A DNA stretch of 64,000 nucleotides, taken from Halolamina sediminis. GTDB lineage: Archaea; Halobacteriota; Halobacteria; Halobacteriales; Haloferacaceae. The stretch is taken from NCBI RefSeq assembly GCF_001282785.1, contig NZ_CVUA01000001.1:2232001-2296000 (forward strand). The letters are read 5' to 3'. Shown in pieces: positions 42,106 through 51,007 of the stretch; the stretch's first letter is position 1, and each line of letters begins with the position of its first letter. The notes beneath the pieces are model-generated. The model was not told where the DNA came from. It searched no databases and saw only the letters and a program-made list of their open reading frames with translations. A program made the position numbers and the translations under genes.

Positions 42106-43448
42106 GCGTCGCCGATCGCGCCTGGGCAGCCGTCCCGGCGTACTTCAAGGAGAACGACGCCCGGCTGATCGCCGGGCTGTTGCTCGGGACGTACCTGTTC
42201 CACGGCCTGTTGGCGGGCTTTCTCGCCGGCGTCAACAACGCCTCGGTGGCCAACGCCGTCGCCAACTCCGTCAGCAACATCACGTTCCTGATCGCGGTGT
42301 ACGCGCTGCTGGCGCTGGCGCTGAACCTCCACTGGGGGTATACGGGCCTGTTCAACATCGGCGTCGCGGGGTTCATGGCCGTCGGAGTGTACGCGATGTC
42401 GATCCTCGCGGCGTCGCCGACGGGCTCGCCGCCAGGGCTGGGGCTGCCGGTGCCGATCGCGATCGTCGGCGCGCTACTGATCACCGCGGTCGTCGGCGGG
42501 CTGGCGGCGCTGCCCGCGCTGCAGTTGGACGCCGACTACCTCGCGATCGTGACCGTCGGCCTCTCGGAGATCATCCGGCTGGTGTTCAACGCCAGCTACT
42601 TCGCGGGCACCGTCACCGATCCGTCGGCGAGCAGCTACAACGTCGTCGACGTCTTCGGGCTCCGGTTCGGCACCGGCGGCGGACAGGGGATCTCCACCCC
42701 GATCAACAGCCCCGCACGGGCGATCTACGAAACCGAGTCGGGGCTGACCGCGATCGGCGAGGTGGTGTACGGGCTCGCAGACACGCTCGACGTCGGAACC
42801 AGCGTGGTCGTCGGCGGGACGTACGCGGTGGTCCTGCTGCTCGTGTTCGTGACGCTGTACTACGTCCTCCTCAGCCGCATCGGGAACTCCCCGTTCGGCC
42901 GCGTGCTGAAGGCGATCCGCGAGGACGAACTCGTCGCCCGCTCGCTCGGCAAGGACACCCGGCTGTTCAAGATCAAGGTGTTCATGGTCGGCTGTGCGCT
43001 GATGGGGCTGGGTGGCATCCTCTGGCAGGGCTCCTACGGGTTCGTCAACCCCAACACGTTCCGGCCGATCGTGACGTTCTACATCTTCACCGCGCTGATC
43101 GTCGGCGGCTCGGGCTCGAACACCGGCAGCGTCGTCGGCGGCGCCGTCTTCGCGGCGTTCCTGCTCGAAGGGCCCCGCCGGATCGCGGGGTTCGTCGACG
43201 CCATCGCACAGCTGTTCTTCGGCTCGCTCCCGCGGCCGACGAACTTCTACGAGGCGATGGTCACGCTCGATCCGCTGGCTTGGGCCGGCTACCTCGTCGA
43301 CAACGTCGCCTATCTGAAGTTCATCTTCCTCGGCGCGGTGTTGGTGTACCTGATGCAGAACCGCCCCGAGGGGCTGCTGGGCGGCCGCAGCGAGATCGCC
43401 GCTAGCGTCGACCTCAGCGAGCGAACGGGAGGTGAGACCGATGAGTGA
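42102..43448 (+). CDS. livM: Branched-chain amino acid ABC permease LivM-type
   Basis: 448 residues, starting inside the livH stop (ATGA overlap). LNLHWGYTGLFNIGVAGFMAVGVYAMS, LDADYLAIVTVGLSEIIRLVF and the coupling loop NSPFGRVLKAIREDELVARSLGK are LivM signatures. An extra loop of about 60 residues (residues 170-230) between helices is longer than in bacterial LivM. It partners with LivH in the membrane channel. Confidence 0.9.
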   Translation: MSVADRAWAAVPAYFKENDARLIAGLLLGTYLFHGLLAGFLAGVNNASVANAVANSVSNITFLIAVYALLALALNLHWGYTGLFNIGVAGFMAVGVYAMSILAASPTGSPPGLGLPVPIAIVGALLITAVVGGLAALPALQLDADYLAIVTVGLSEIIRLVFNASYFAGTVTDPSASSYNVVDVFGLRFGTGGGQGISTPINSPARAIYETESGLTAIGEVVYGLADTLDVGTSVVVGGTYAVVLLLVFVTLYYVLLSRIGNSPFGRVLKAIREDELVARSLGKDTRLFKIKVFMVGCALMGLGGILWQGSYGFVNPNTFRPIVTFYIFTALIVGGSGSNTGSVVGGAVFAAFLLEGPRRIAGFVDAIAQLFFGSLPRPTNFYEAMVTLDPLAWAGYLVDNVAYLKFIFLGAVLVYLMQNRPEGLLGGRSEIAASVDLSERTGGETDE

Positions 43449-44316
43449 CGCCGGCGGGCCCGAGAAGCCGGTCGACGCGACGCCGCCGGAGGAGCTCTCG
43501 GAGACGGAAGACAGTGAGACCGAGCGTGCGGCACAGGAGCTGCCGCCGTCGATCCCGCTCCGCGTACAGAACCTCGAGAAACACTTCGGCGGGATCACCG
43601 CCGTCGACGGCGCCTCCTTCGAGGTCGAGTCCGGATCGCTCACGGGGCTGATCGGCCCCAACGGCGCGGGCAAGTCGACGACGTTCAACTGCATCACCGG
43701 CGTCCACGAGCCCGACGGGGGCTCCGTCATGTTCCAGGGCGAGGACATCACGGGTCGCTCGCCGCCGGAGATCGCGAACCGCGGGCTCGTCCGGACGTTC
43801 CAGATCGCCCGCGAACTGGAGGAGATGACGGTGCTCGAGAACATGATGCTCGCCCCCCAGGATCAGCTCGGCGAGAAGCTGGTCAACGCCGTCCTGCCCG
43901 GCCTTCGCGACGACGTGATCGCCCAGGAGATCGAGCTCCGGGAGGCGGTCTGGGAGATGCTCGAACTGTTCGAGATCGACCACCTCGCCGAGGAGGAGGC
44001 GGGGAACCTCTCTGGCGGCCAGCGCAAGCTGCTGGAGCTCGCCCGGGCGCTGATGGTCGACCCGGAGATGCTGCTGCTCGACGAGCCGTTCGCGGGCGTC
44101 AACCCGACGCTGGAGGAGAAGCTGCTCGACCGCATCCACGACCTGACCGAGCAGGGGTACACGTTCCTGCTCGTCGAACACGACATGGATCTGATCATGG
44201 AGAACTGCGAGCACGTCATCGTCATGCACCAGGGGACCGTCCTCGCGGAGGGGACGCCCGCGGAGATCAAAAACGACGACCGCGTCGTCGAGGCGTATCT
44301 CGGGGGTGAGGTATGA
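43441..44316 (+). CDS. livG: Branched-chain amino acid ABC ATPase LivG-type
   Basis: 291 residues. ATG at 43441, overlapping the livM stop; an alternative GTG lies 9 nt upstream. An acidic, low-complexity N-terminal tail of about 35 residues precedes the ATPase fold. Walker A GPNGAGKSTTFN, signature LSGGQRKLLELARAL, Walker B LLLDEPFAGVNP and VEHDMDLIM H-loop are intact. Pairs with LivF. Confidence 0.9.
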   Translation: MSDAGGPEKPVDATPPEELSETEDSETERAAQELPPSIPLRVQNLEKHFGGITAVDGASFEVESGSLTGLIGPNGAGKSTTFNCITGVHEPDGGSVMFQGEDITGRSPPEIANRGLVRTFQIARELEEMTVLENMMLAPQDQLGEKLVNAVLPGLRDDVIAQEIELREAVWEMLELFEIDHLAEEEAGNLSGGQRKLLELARALMVDPEMLLLDEPFAGVNPTLEEKLLDRIHDLTEQGYTFLLVEHDMDLIMENCEHVIVMHQGTVLAEGTPAEIKNDDRVVEAYLGGEV

Positions 44317-45095
44317 GCGCCGACAGCGAGGGCCAGCCCGCCGAGCAGCAGGACGGTGCGGTCAACGCTACCGAGTTCGTCACCAGCGAGGAGAGCCTGC
44401 TGCAGGTGGACTCGCTGGACGCCGGCTACGGCGACCTCCAGATCCTCGACGGCGTGGACATGAACGTCGAGGACGGCGAGTACGTCACGATCGTCGGCCC
44501 GAACGGGGCGGGGAAGTCGACCGTGATGAAGTCGATCTTCGGGCTCACCACGCTGATGGGCGGCACCGTGGAGTTCGATGGCACCGACATCACGGGGAAG
44601 AAGCCGGAAGAGGTGATCCACCTCGGCCTCGGCTACGTCCCCCAGTCCGACAACGTGTTCCCGACGCTCTCAGTGCTCGAGAACCTCGAGATGGGCGCGT
44701 ACATCCTCGACGAGGTACCACAGGAACAGCTCGACGCCGTGTTCGAGCGGTTCCCGATCCTCGAAGAGCGCAAGGGACAGAAAGCAGGGACGCTCTCGGG
44801 CGGCCAGCAGCAGATGCTCGCCATGGGTCGGGCGCTGATGCTCGATCCCGACCTGCTACTGCTCGACGAGCCCTCGGCGGGGCTGGCACCCGATCTCGTC
44901 GAGGACATGTTCGACCGCATCGACCGGATCAACGACGCCGGGACGGCGGTGCTGATGGTCGAGCAGAACGCCAAAGAGGCGCTGCGGCGCTGTGACCGCG
45001 GCTACGTGCTCGTGCAGGGCGGGAACCGGTTCATGGACGACGGCGACGCGCTGCTGCACGACGAGCAGGTGCGACAGGAGTTCCTCGGCGGCTGA
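44313..45095 (+). CDS. livF: Branched-chain amino acid ABC ATPase LivF-type
   Basis: 260 residues, ATGA overlap with livG. Walker A GPNGAGKSTVMK, signature LSGGQQQMLAMGRALM, Walker B LLLDEPSAGLAP and VEQNAKEAL H-loop. LGLGYVPQSDNVFPTLSVLENL is characteristic of LivF. Last gene of the operon. Confidence 0.92.
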   Translation: MSADSEGQPAEQQDGAVNATEFVTSEESLLQVDSLDAGYGDLQILDGVDMNVEDGEYVTIVGPNGAGKSTVMKSIFGLTTLMGGTVEFDGTDITGKKPEEVIHLGLGYVPQSDNVFPTLSVLENLEMGAYILDEVPQEQLDAVFERFPILEERKGQKAGTLSGGQQQMLAMGRALMLDPDLLLLDEPSAGLAPDLVEDMFDRIDRINDAGTAVLMVEQNAKEALRRCDRGYVLVQGGNRFMDDGDALLHDEQVRQEFLGG

Positions 45096-45121
45096 TTCGG
45101 AAAACGGAAAATCGGGGTCGG

Positions 45122-46360
45122 CTACCCGCCGAAGGCGATCGAGTCGACCTCGGTGAACTCCCGATCCTCGACCTCGTAGATACCGTAGGAGACCGCGGTC
45201 ATGTCGCCGTTGTCGTCGAAGTTGACGGCCGACGACGCACCCTGATAGTTGACGTCGTCGCCTGCCGCGGCGGCCTCGATGGCCTCGGCTAGTTCGCCCG
45301 GGCCGAACTGCTCGCCCTCGGGGTTCGCCGCGCGGCGCATGTTGTCACGGACGGCCGGGCCGGAGTTCTCCCCCGCGTACACGTTCGCGAGGAAGCTGAC
45401 TGCCGTCGCGTCGTAGGCGTGGGCGTTGAACACGCCGGGCTGGCGGTCGTACTCCTCCATGTACCGCTCGTCGAACGCGTCCCGGCCGGGGCCGGACGCC
45501 TTCGGCCCCGTCCCGGTGACGTTGGCCATGTCGTTGTCGACCTCGTCGGGGAGCTGGTCGTCGAGCAGCCCGTCGGTGACGACGATGTCCTCGCCGGTGT
45601 CGTAGTTGCTGTAGTAGTCACGGAACAGCTGGATCCCGGAGGCCGGGTAGCCGATCACGACCAGCGTGTCGGGTTCGCCTTCGAGTGCGGACTCGAGCTG
45701 TGAGCTGTAGGAGTTCTGCTCCTGCTCGAAGGAGACCTGACTGGAGACGCTCCCCCCGTGTTCCTCCTCGAACGTGCTGGTGAACGACTCCGAGAGCGCC
45801 TGCCCGTAGTCGTTGTTGACGTACATCGTCGCGGCCGTGCTGTTGCCGAGCTCCTCGGCGGCCACCTGTGCGATGACCTGCCCCTGCAACGCGTCAGACG
45901 GCGCCGTCCGGAAGATGAAGTCGTCGTCGTCGAGATCGGTCACCGCGGGGGAGGTCGACGACGGCGAGCAGCCGACCGTCTCGTTGGGGATGAGCACCTG
46001 CTGGGTCACCTGCATGTTGACGCCGGACGACGCCGGCCCGGTGATCGCCGGGAACCCGTTGTTGACCAGCGTCTCCGCGCCGGAGATGCCCGCCTGTGCG
46101 TTCGTCTCGGTGTCCTCCTCCTGGATGTCGAACGTGAACTCCGTCTCGCCCTCCAGCTCCGACGCCGGGAGGATCGCCCCGTCCCGGATCGGGCCGCCGA
46201 GGTTCGCGAGGTCACCCGTCAGCGGCAGGAGGACCCCCTGCTGGATCGTCCGGCTGCCGCCACCGCCGCCACCGAGACAGCCGGCGACGCCGGTCACGCC
46301 GGCCGCACCGACCGCACCGGCACCTTTCAACACGTCACGTCGTGTGACTCTTCGTACCAT
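45122..46360 (-). CDS. Branched-chain amino acid-type ABC substrate-binding lipoprotein
   Basis: 412 residues from the ATG at 46360. An upstream GTG (46384) would lie within 10 nt of the TATA-like ATTTATAG at 46388-46395, so the ATG is preferred. Tat lipoprotein signal RRVTRRDVLKGAG ... GVAGC. Periplasmic-binding (Leu/Ile/Val-type) fold: GVLLPLTGDLANLGGPIRDG, ITGPASSGVN and FIFRTAPSDALQG. It presumably feeds LivHM, though it is convergent rather than in the operon. Confidence 0.88.
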   Translation of the reverse strand: MVRRVTRRDVLKGAGAVGAAGVTGVAGCLGGGGGGSRTIQQGVLLPLTGDLANLGGPIRDGAILPASELEGETEFTFDIQEEDTETNAQAGISGAETLVNNGFPAITGPASSGVNMQVTQQVLIPNETVGCSPSSTSPAVTDLDDDDFIFRTAPSDALQGQVIAQVAAEELGNSTAATMYVNNDYGQALSESFTSTFEEEHGGSVSSQVSFEQEQNSYSSQLESALEGEPDTLVVIGYPASGIQLFRDYYSNYDTGEDIVVTDGLLDDQLPDEVDNDMANVTGTGPKASGPGRDAFDERYMEEYDRQPGVFNAHAYDATAVSFLANVYAGENSGPAVRDNMRRAANPEGEQFGPGELAEAIEAAAAGDDVNYQGASSAVNFDDNGDMTAVSYGIYEVEDREFTEVDSIAFGG

Positions 46361-46454
46361 AGCGGGCGTGTGTTCACTGTTCACCCCTATAAATGTGTGT
46401 CAATACCAAGCACGAACCGTGCAAGAACGGATCGCCGGCCGCCGTTTCGCCGCC

Positions 46455-47609
46455 TCAGCGCCCCTCGTCGAGCAGTTCGCGGGCGACGATGTTCTTCTGG
46501 ATCTCGGTCGTCCCCTCGTAGATCTGGGTAATCTTCGAGTCGCGGTAGAGCCGCTCCACGTCGAAGTCGTCGACGAACCCCGCGCCGCCGTGGATCTGGA
46601 CCGCCTCGTCGGCGGCGTCGGTCGCCACGTCCGAAGCGAACTCCTTAGCCATCGACGCCAACATAGTGAGATCCTCCTCGGCGTTGTCGACGCTCCAAGC
46701 CGACTTGTACGTGAGCTGGCGGGCGGCCTCCGTCCGGGTGTGCATCTCCGAGAGCTTGTGCCGGATCGCCTGGAACTCCGAGATGGAGCGACCGAACTGC
46801 TCGCGCTCCTCGGCGTACTCCAGTGCACGCTCGGCGGCGCCTTTCGCGATACCGACTGCCTGTGCGGCGACCATGGTTCGGGTCTCGTCGAAGAACTGCA
46901 TCAGCTGGGGGAACCCCATCCCGCGCTGACCGACGAGGTTCTCCTCGGGCACGCGGACGTCGTCGAACCGAAGTTCGGCCGTGTCGCTCGCCCGGATCCC
47001 CATCTTCCCGGTGATCTTCTCGCTCTCGAACCCGTCGCGCTCCCGCTCGACGAGGATCTGTGAGAACCCCGTGTAGCGGTCGCCCACGTCGGGGTCGGTC
47101 TCGCACATCACGACGAAGTAGTCGCCGACCGAGCCGTTGGTGATCCACATCTTCGAGCCGTTGAGCACCCACTCGTCGCCGTCCTTCCGTGCGCTCGTCG
47201 AGATCGAGCTCACGTCGGAGCCGGCGTGGGGCTCGCTGATCGCCGCGCCCATTACTGCCTCGCCCTCCGCGATCGGCCGCAGGTACTCCTCTTTCTGCTC
47301 CTCGGTGCCGTACTCCATGATCGCCTCGGCGCCGAAGCCGGCGCTGGTGACACAGAGCCCGATCCCGGGGTCGACCGCGAACAGCTCCTCGGTGATCAGC
47401 GCCATCTCCAGCGTCGAGTAGCCGACGCCGCCGTACTCCATCGGGAAGTGCGCTCCCGTCAGCCCCATCTCGGCGGCTTTCTCGACGATCTCGGCGGGGT
47501 ACTTCTCCTCACGATCGTACTCGCCGGCGACGGGCGCGATCTCGTTCTCCGCGAACCGACGCACTTCCTCTCGTAGCTGCTCCTGCTCTTGGGTCAGTCC
47601 GAACTCCAT
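46455..47609 (-). CDS. Acyl-CoA dehydrogenase
   Basis: 384 residues. FAD-dependent oxidation of an acyl-CoA, passing electrons to ETF. MGAAISEPHAGSD, SKMWITNGSVGDYFVV and the catalytic glutamate in QIYEGTTEIQKN match the short/branched-chain branch. The ATG at 47609 (MEFGLTQEQEQLREEV) is chosen, with a TATA-like AAAAATTCTT about 28-37 nt upstream. Adjacent to the Liv-type uptake genes, suggesting branched-chain amino or fatty acid degradation, but co-regulation is not shown. Confidence 0.9.
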   Translation of the reverse strand: MEFGLTQEQEQLREEVRRFAENEIAPVAGEYDREEKYPAEIVEKAAEMGLTGAHFPMEYGGVGYSTLEMALITEELFAVDPGIGLCVTSAGFGAEAIMEYGTEEQKEEYLRPIAEGEAVMGAAISEPHAGSDVSSISTSARKDGDEWVLNGSKMWITNGSVGDYFVVMCETDPDVGDRYTGFSQILVERERDGFESEKITGKMGIRASDTAELRFDDVRVPEENLVGQRGMGFPQLMQFFDETRTMVAAQAVGIAKGAAERALEYAEEREQFGRSISEFQAIRHKLSEMHTRTEAARQLTYKSAWSVDNAEEDLTMLASMAKEFASDVATDAADEAVQIHGGAGFVDDFDVERLYRDSKITQIYEGTTEIQKNIVARELLDEGR

Positions 47610-47739
47610 AACGGATACAACGAGAAACACGTGAAGAATTTTTCGGCGAACGCGGTCGCCGGATCGGCGATCGAGGGGGGAGCTTCCTACACAGCGTCTG
47701 GCTTCGGCGTCCGGACACCCGCTCGGAACGAGGAGTCCG

Positions 47740-47759
47740 TATTTAGAACTATCTAAATA
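47740..47759. promoter_or_regulatory. Perfect 20-bp dyad upstream of metal ABC operon 2
   Basis: TATTTAGA-ACTA-TCTAAATA is an exact 8-bp inverted repeat, 51 nt before the ATG of the binding protein. The TTTAG...CTAAA outline resembles DtxR/MntR/SirR-family metalloregulator operators. It overlaps the likely TATA element, so a repressor bound here could block initiation when metal is plentiful. Confidence 0.65.
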
Positions 47760-47810
47760 TTTACTTCACCGAAGCTATTTTGAGTATTCGGTTCCCCTCT
47801 CCACTCGACA

Positions 47811-48854
47811 ATGAGCGACACGAACCGATCGTCGACGGCGAACCAACTCTCGCGCCGGGCGGCCATCGCCGCCGGTGCCGGGGCGCTCGCGGCCGGGCTG
47901 GCGGGCTGTGCACGTACCGCAGGGGAGGAAGGGCCGGTCGTCACGGCGTCGTTTTTTAGCTTCTACGACTTCGCGCGCGTCGTCGCCGACGGCACCCCGA
48001 TCCGGGTCGAGAACCTCGTGCCGACCGGGCTCCACGGCCACGGCTGGCAGCCCAACGCGAGCATCACGCGGGAGATCATCGAGTCCGACGCCTTCCTCCA
48101 CGTCGGTGAGGGGTTCCAGCCCTGGGCCGACCGCGCCATCCAGACGATGGAGGACGACGGCGTCGACACGGAACTGATCAACGCCCGCGAGGGAATCGAG
48201 CTCCTGGATCTCGCCGCCAGCCTCGACCGGGAGGAGGAGGGCGTCGGCAAGCAGCAGGGGAAAGACCCCCACTTCTGGCTGGACCCCCAGCGCGCGAAGA
48301 CGTCCATCGACAACATCACGGAGGGGCTGGTCGATCTCGAGCCGGAGGCCGAGGACACGCTCCGGGAGAACGCCGCGCGCTACAAGTCCGAAACCATCGA
48401 GGAGATCGACGCGTCCTATCAGGCCATCTTCGACGCCGCCGACCGCGACGTGGTCCAGCTAGCGGCCCACAACGCGTTCCAGTACATCGGCGCCCGCTAC
48501 GACGTAGCGATGCGGCCGCTGGTGACCAACCTCGCCGCCAGCGGCGCGGTCGCCCCCGAGGACATCCGGCAGGCCCAGGAGGTGATCGCGGAGAACGACA
48601 TCCGCTACGTCGCCAACGGCGTCTTCGAGGCCCGCCGCCCCGCGAGACAGCTGATCGAGGAGACGCGGGCGGAGGCGTACTTCCCGGTCACGCCGTACGC
48701 CGGCGTCCGAGAGGACTGGGTCGAACAGAACTGGGGGTACGCGGAGATCGCCTACAACATCAACATGCCCACCTTCGAGGTCGTCCTCGGGAACAAACCG
48801 CCCGAAGAGGCCGGCCCCGACGGGTGGAGCGAGGAGTGGAGGAACTTCGAATGA
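47811..48854 (+). CDS. Metal-binding ABC lipoprotein (operon 2), no His-rich loop
   Basis: 347 residues. Tat lipoprotein signal LSRRAAIAAGAGALAAGLAGC. Metal-site His occurs in GLHGHGWQPN, KDPHFWLDPQR and LAAHNAFQYIGARYD. Unlike the paralogue at 16178 it has no His-rich loop, only GVGKQQGKD, which may mean manganese or another metal. Its gene overlaps the ATPase gene by 4 nt (ATGA). Confidence 0.85.
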   Translation: MSDTNRSSTANQLSRRAAIAAGAGALAAGLAGCARTAGEEGPVVTASFFSFYDFARVVADGTPIRVENLVPTGLHGHGWQPNASITREIIESDAFLHVGEGFQPWADRAIQTMEDDGVDTELINAREGIELLDLAASLDREEEGVGKQQGKDPHFWLDPQRAKTSIDNITEGLVDLEPEAEDTLRENAARYKSETIEEIDASYQAIFDAADRDVVQLAAHNAFQYIGARYDVAMRPLVTNLAASGAVAPEDIRQAQEVIAENDIRYVANGVFEARRPARQLIEETRAEAYFPVTPYAGVREDWVEQNWGYAEIAYNINMPTFEVVLGNKPPEEAGPDGWSEEWRNFE

Positions 48855-49594
48855 GCGACGACACCGTCGTCGACCTCTCCGAAGTCGCGTTCGGCTACAC
48901 CGCCACCCCGGTGGTGACGGACATCTCGTTGCAGGTCGAGCCGGGCGAGTACGTCGCCATCGTCGGGCCGAACGGCTCCGGCAAGTCGACGCTGATGAAA
49001 CTGATGCTCGGCCTGCTGCGCCCCGACTCGGGGACCGCCCGCCTGTTCGGCGAGCCGGCCCACGAGTTCGACGAGGGCTCGCGGCTTGGCTACGTCGCCC
49101 AGCACGCCAGCGCGTCGAAGGAGATGCCCATCACCGTCAGGGAGGTCGTCAAGATGGGGCGGTTCCCCCACGTCGGCTTCGGGTGGCTCTCGGAGTCGGA
49201 CTGGGAGCGCGTCGACGAGGCGCTCGACACCGTCGGCATGACCGCGTTCGCCGACCGCCGGGTGACCCAGCTCTCGGGCGGCCAGCGCCAACGGGCGTTC
49301 ATCGCCCGGGCGCTGGCGAGTGAGGCCGACCTGCTCGTACTCGACGAGCCCACGGTCGGCGTCGACGCCGAGTCCGTCGACGCGTTCTACGAGCTGCTGC
49401 ACTCGCTGAACGAGCAGGGGATCACGGTGCTGCTGATCGAGCACGACCTCAGCGCCGTCACGAACCACGCCGAGCGGGTGATCTGTCTGAACAAGCAGGT
49501 CTACTTCGACGGGCCGACCGACGAGTTCGTCGACAGCGACGCGCTGGCCCGCGCGTTCGGCACGGCCGCGGGGATCGTGGGGGGGACGGAATGA
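48851..49594 (+). CDS. Metal ABC transporter ATP-binding protein (operon 2)
   Basis: 247 residues, ATG at 48851. Walker A GPNGSGKSTLMK, signature LSGGQRQRAFIARALA, Walker B LLVLDEPTVGVD and IEHDLSAV H-loop. Close paralogue of the ATPase at 15441 (both have GFG or GYVAQ/GYVPQ segments and LFGEPAH). Middle gene of the three-gene operon. Confidence 0.9.
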   Translation: MSDDTVVDLSEVAFGYTATPVVTDISLQVEPGEYVAIVGPNGSGKSTLMKLMLGLLRPDSGTARLFGEPAHEFDEGSRLGYVAQHASASKEMPITVREVVKMGRFPHVGFGWLSESDWERVDEALDTVGMTAFADRRVTQLSGGQRQRAFIARALASEADLLVLDEPTVGVDAESVDAFYELLHSLNEQGITVLLIEHDLSAVTNHAERVICLNKQVYFDGPTDEFVDSDALARAFGTAAGIVGGTE

Positions 49595-50658
49595 CCGCGC
49601 CCGTGCTGCAGGCGAGCGCACTCGACGCGCTGCTCTCGCCGCTGTACTGGTTCCTCGACCTCTGGTCGGGGCTGCTGTCGTGGGTCGGCGAGCTGACCGG
49701 GCTCGGGCTGCTCCAGTACGGGTTCATGCACCGCGCGATCCTCGTCGGGCTCTGTGTCGGCATCATCGCCCCGCTGATCGGGACGTTCCTCGTCCACCGC
49801 CAGCTGGCGCTGATCGGCGACGCGCTCGCACACACGGCCTTTGCGGGCGTCGCCGTCGGACTGTTCCTCAACGCGGTCATCGACCTCGGGGTGAGCCCGT
49901 ACCTGACGGCGGTGATCGTCGCGATGCTCGCGGCGCTGCTGATCGAGCTCATCTCGGAGACGACCGACGCGTACAACGACGTGTCGATGGCGATCGTCCT
50001 CTCGACGGGGTTCGCGCTGGGGACGACGCTCATCAGCATCAACGCCGGCGGCCTGACCGTCAGCGTCGACCAGTACCTGTTCGGGAACCTCTCGACGGTG
50101 ACCAGCCAGAGCGCCGCGATCCTGCTGGTGCTGTTCGCCGTCGTCGTCGGCGTCGTCGCGGTGACCCGGAACCAGCTGCTGTACGTCACGTTCGACGAGA
50201 CTGCCGCCGAGGTGTCGGGACTCTCGGTGGGCTGGTACAACCGGATCATGGTGATGCTGACCGCGCTGGTCGTCGTCGGCGCCATGCAGATCATGGGGGT
50301 GATCCTCGTCGCCGCGATGCTTGTCGTCCCCGTCGCGGGCGCGGCGCAGGTCTCCCGGAGCTTCACCGAGTCGCTGCTAGTCTCAGTTGTGCTGGCCGAG
50401 CTCGCGGTGCTGCTGGGGATCGCCGTCTCCTACTACGCTGGCGCGACCGCCGGCGGCGTCGTCGTCCTCGTCGCGGTCGGCATCTACGCGCTCGCGGTGG
50501 TCGCCGGGAAGGTCCAGACCGCAGTCGGCGACGAGAAGTCCCCCGAGATGGGGAGCATCGACGCGGGACGGGATCCTGCCGACAGGGAGAGTCGAAGGCG
50601 ATCGGGGAAGCGTTCGGCTTCGGGTGACAGTCAGACGGCGCCTGACGACGCCGACTGA
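49591..50658 (+). CDS. Metal ABC transporter permease (operon 2)
   Basis: 355 residues, ABC-3 family. YGFMHRAILVGLCVGIIAPLIGTFLVHRQLALIGDALAHTAFAG is the same hallmark as in the operon 1 permease. GVILVAAMLVVPVAGA follows. A low-complexity, charged C-terminal tail of about 45 residues (DPADRESRRRSGKRS) is an extension relative to the paralogue. Confidence 0.88.
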   Translation: MTAPVLQASALDALLSPLYWFLDLWSGLLSWVGELTGLGLLQYGFMHRAILVGLCVGIIAPLIGTFLVHRQLALIGDALAHTAFAGVAVGLFLNAVIDLGVSPYLTAVIVAMLAALLIELISETTDAYNDVSMAIVLSTGFALGTTLISINAGGLTVSVDQYLFGNLSTVTSQSAAILLVLFAVVVGVVAVTRNQLLYVTFDETAAEVSGLSVGWYNRIMVMLTALVVVGAMQIMGVILVAAMLVVPVAGAAQVSRSFTESLLVSVVLAELAVLLGIAVSYYAGATAGGVVVLVAVGIYALAVVAGKVQTAVGDEKSPEMGSIDAGRDPADRESRRRSGKRSASGDSQTAPDDAD

Positions 50659-50725
50659 GCGGCTGTATCGTCCGACGCGCCCGCCGGCGGTAGCTCTTTG
50701 GCGCTTCCGGCACGCCGTCGATACC

Positions 50726-50986
50726 GTGCTCGAACTCTACCAGTCCGAAGGCTGCCCACACAGCGCGGAAGTCCGCGAGACACTCTCCGAACTCGGCGTC
50801 TCGTACGTGATCCACAACCCCCGACTCCCCGGCAACGCCGGCGGCGACGTGACCAACGAGGTGACCCACGAAGAGCTCACAGCCGGCGGCGAGGACCAGA
50901 TCCCGTACCTCGTCGACACCGACCGCGGCGTGACGATGTACGAGACCGACGATATCGTCGAGTATCTCGAAGAGCACTACGAGTAA
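50726..50986 (+). CDS. Glutaredoxin-like thioredoxin-fold protein
   Basis: 86 residues starting at GTG 50726 (LELYQSEGCPHSAEVR). The active site is CPHS, a monothiol-type variant. The cis-proline is in EDQIPYLVDTDRG and MYETDDIVEYLEEHYE closes the fold. Thiol-disulfide exchange or glutathione/gamma-glutamylcysteine use is likely; partner unknown. Convergent with the phosphate permease gene. Confidence 0.78.
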   Translation: MLELYQSEGCPHSAEVRETLSELGVSYVIHNPRLPGNAGGDVTNEVTHEELTAGGEDQIPYLVDTDRGVTMYETDDIVEYLEEHYE

Positions 50987-51007
50987 CGGCCCCTACGGGG
51001 CGGACCG

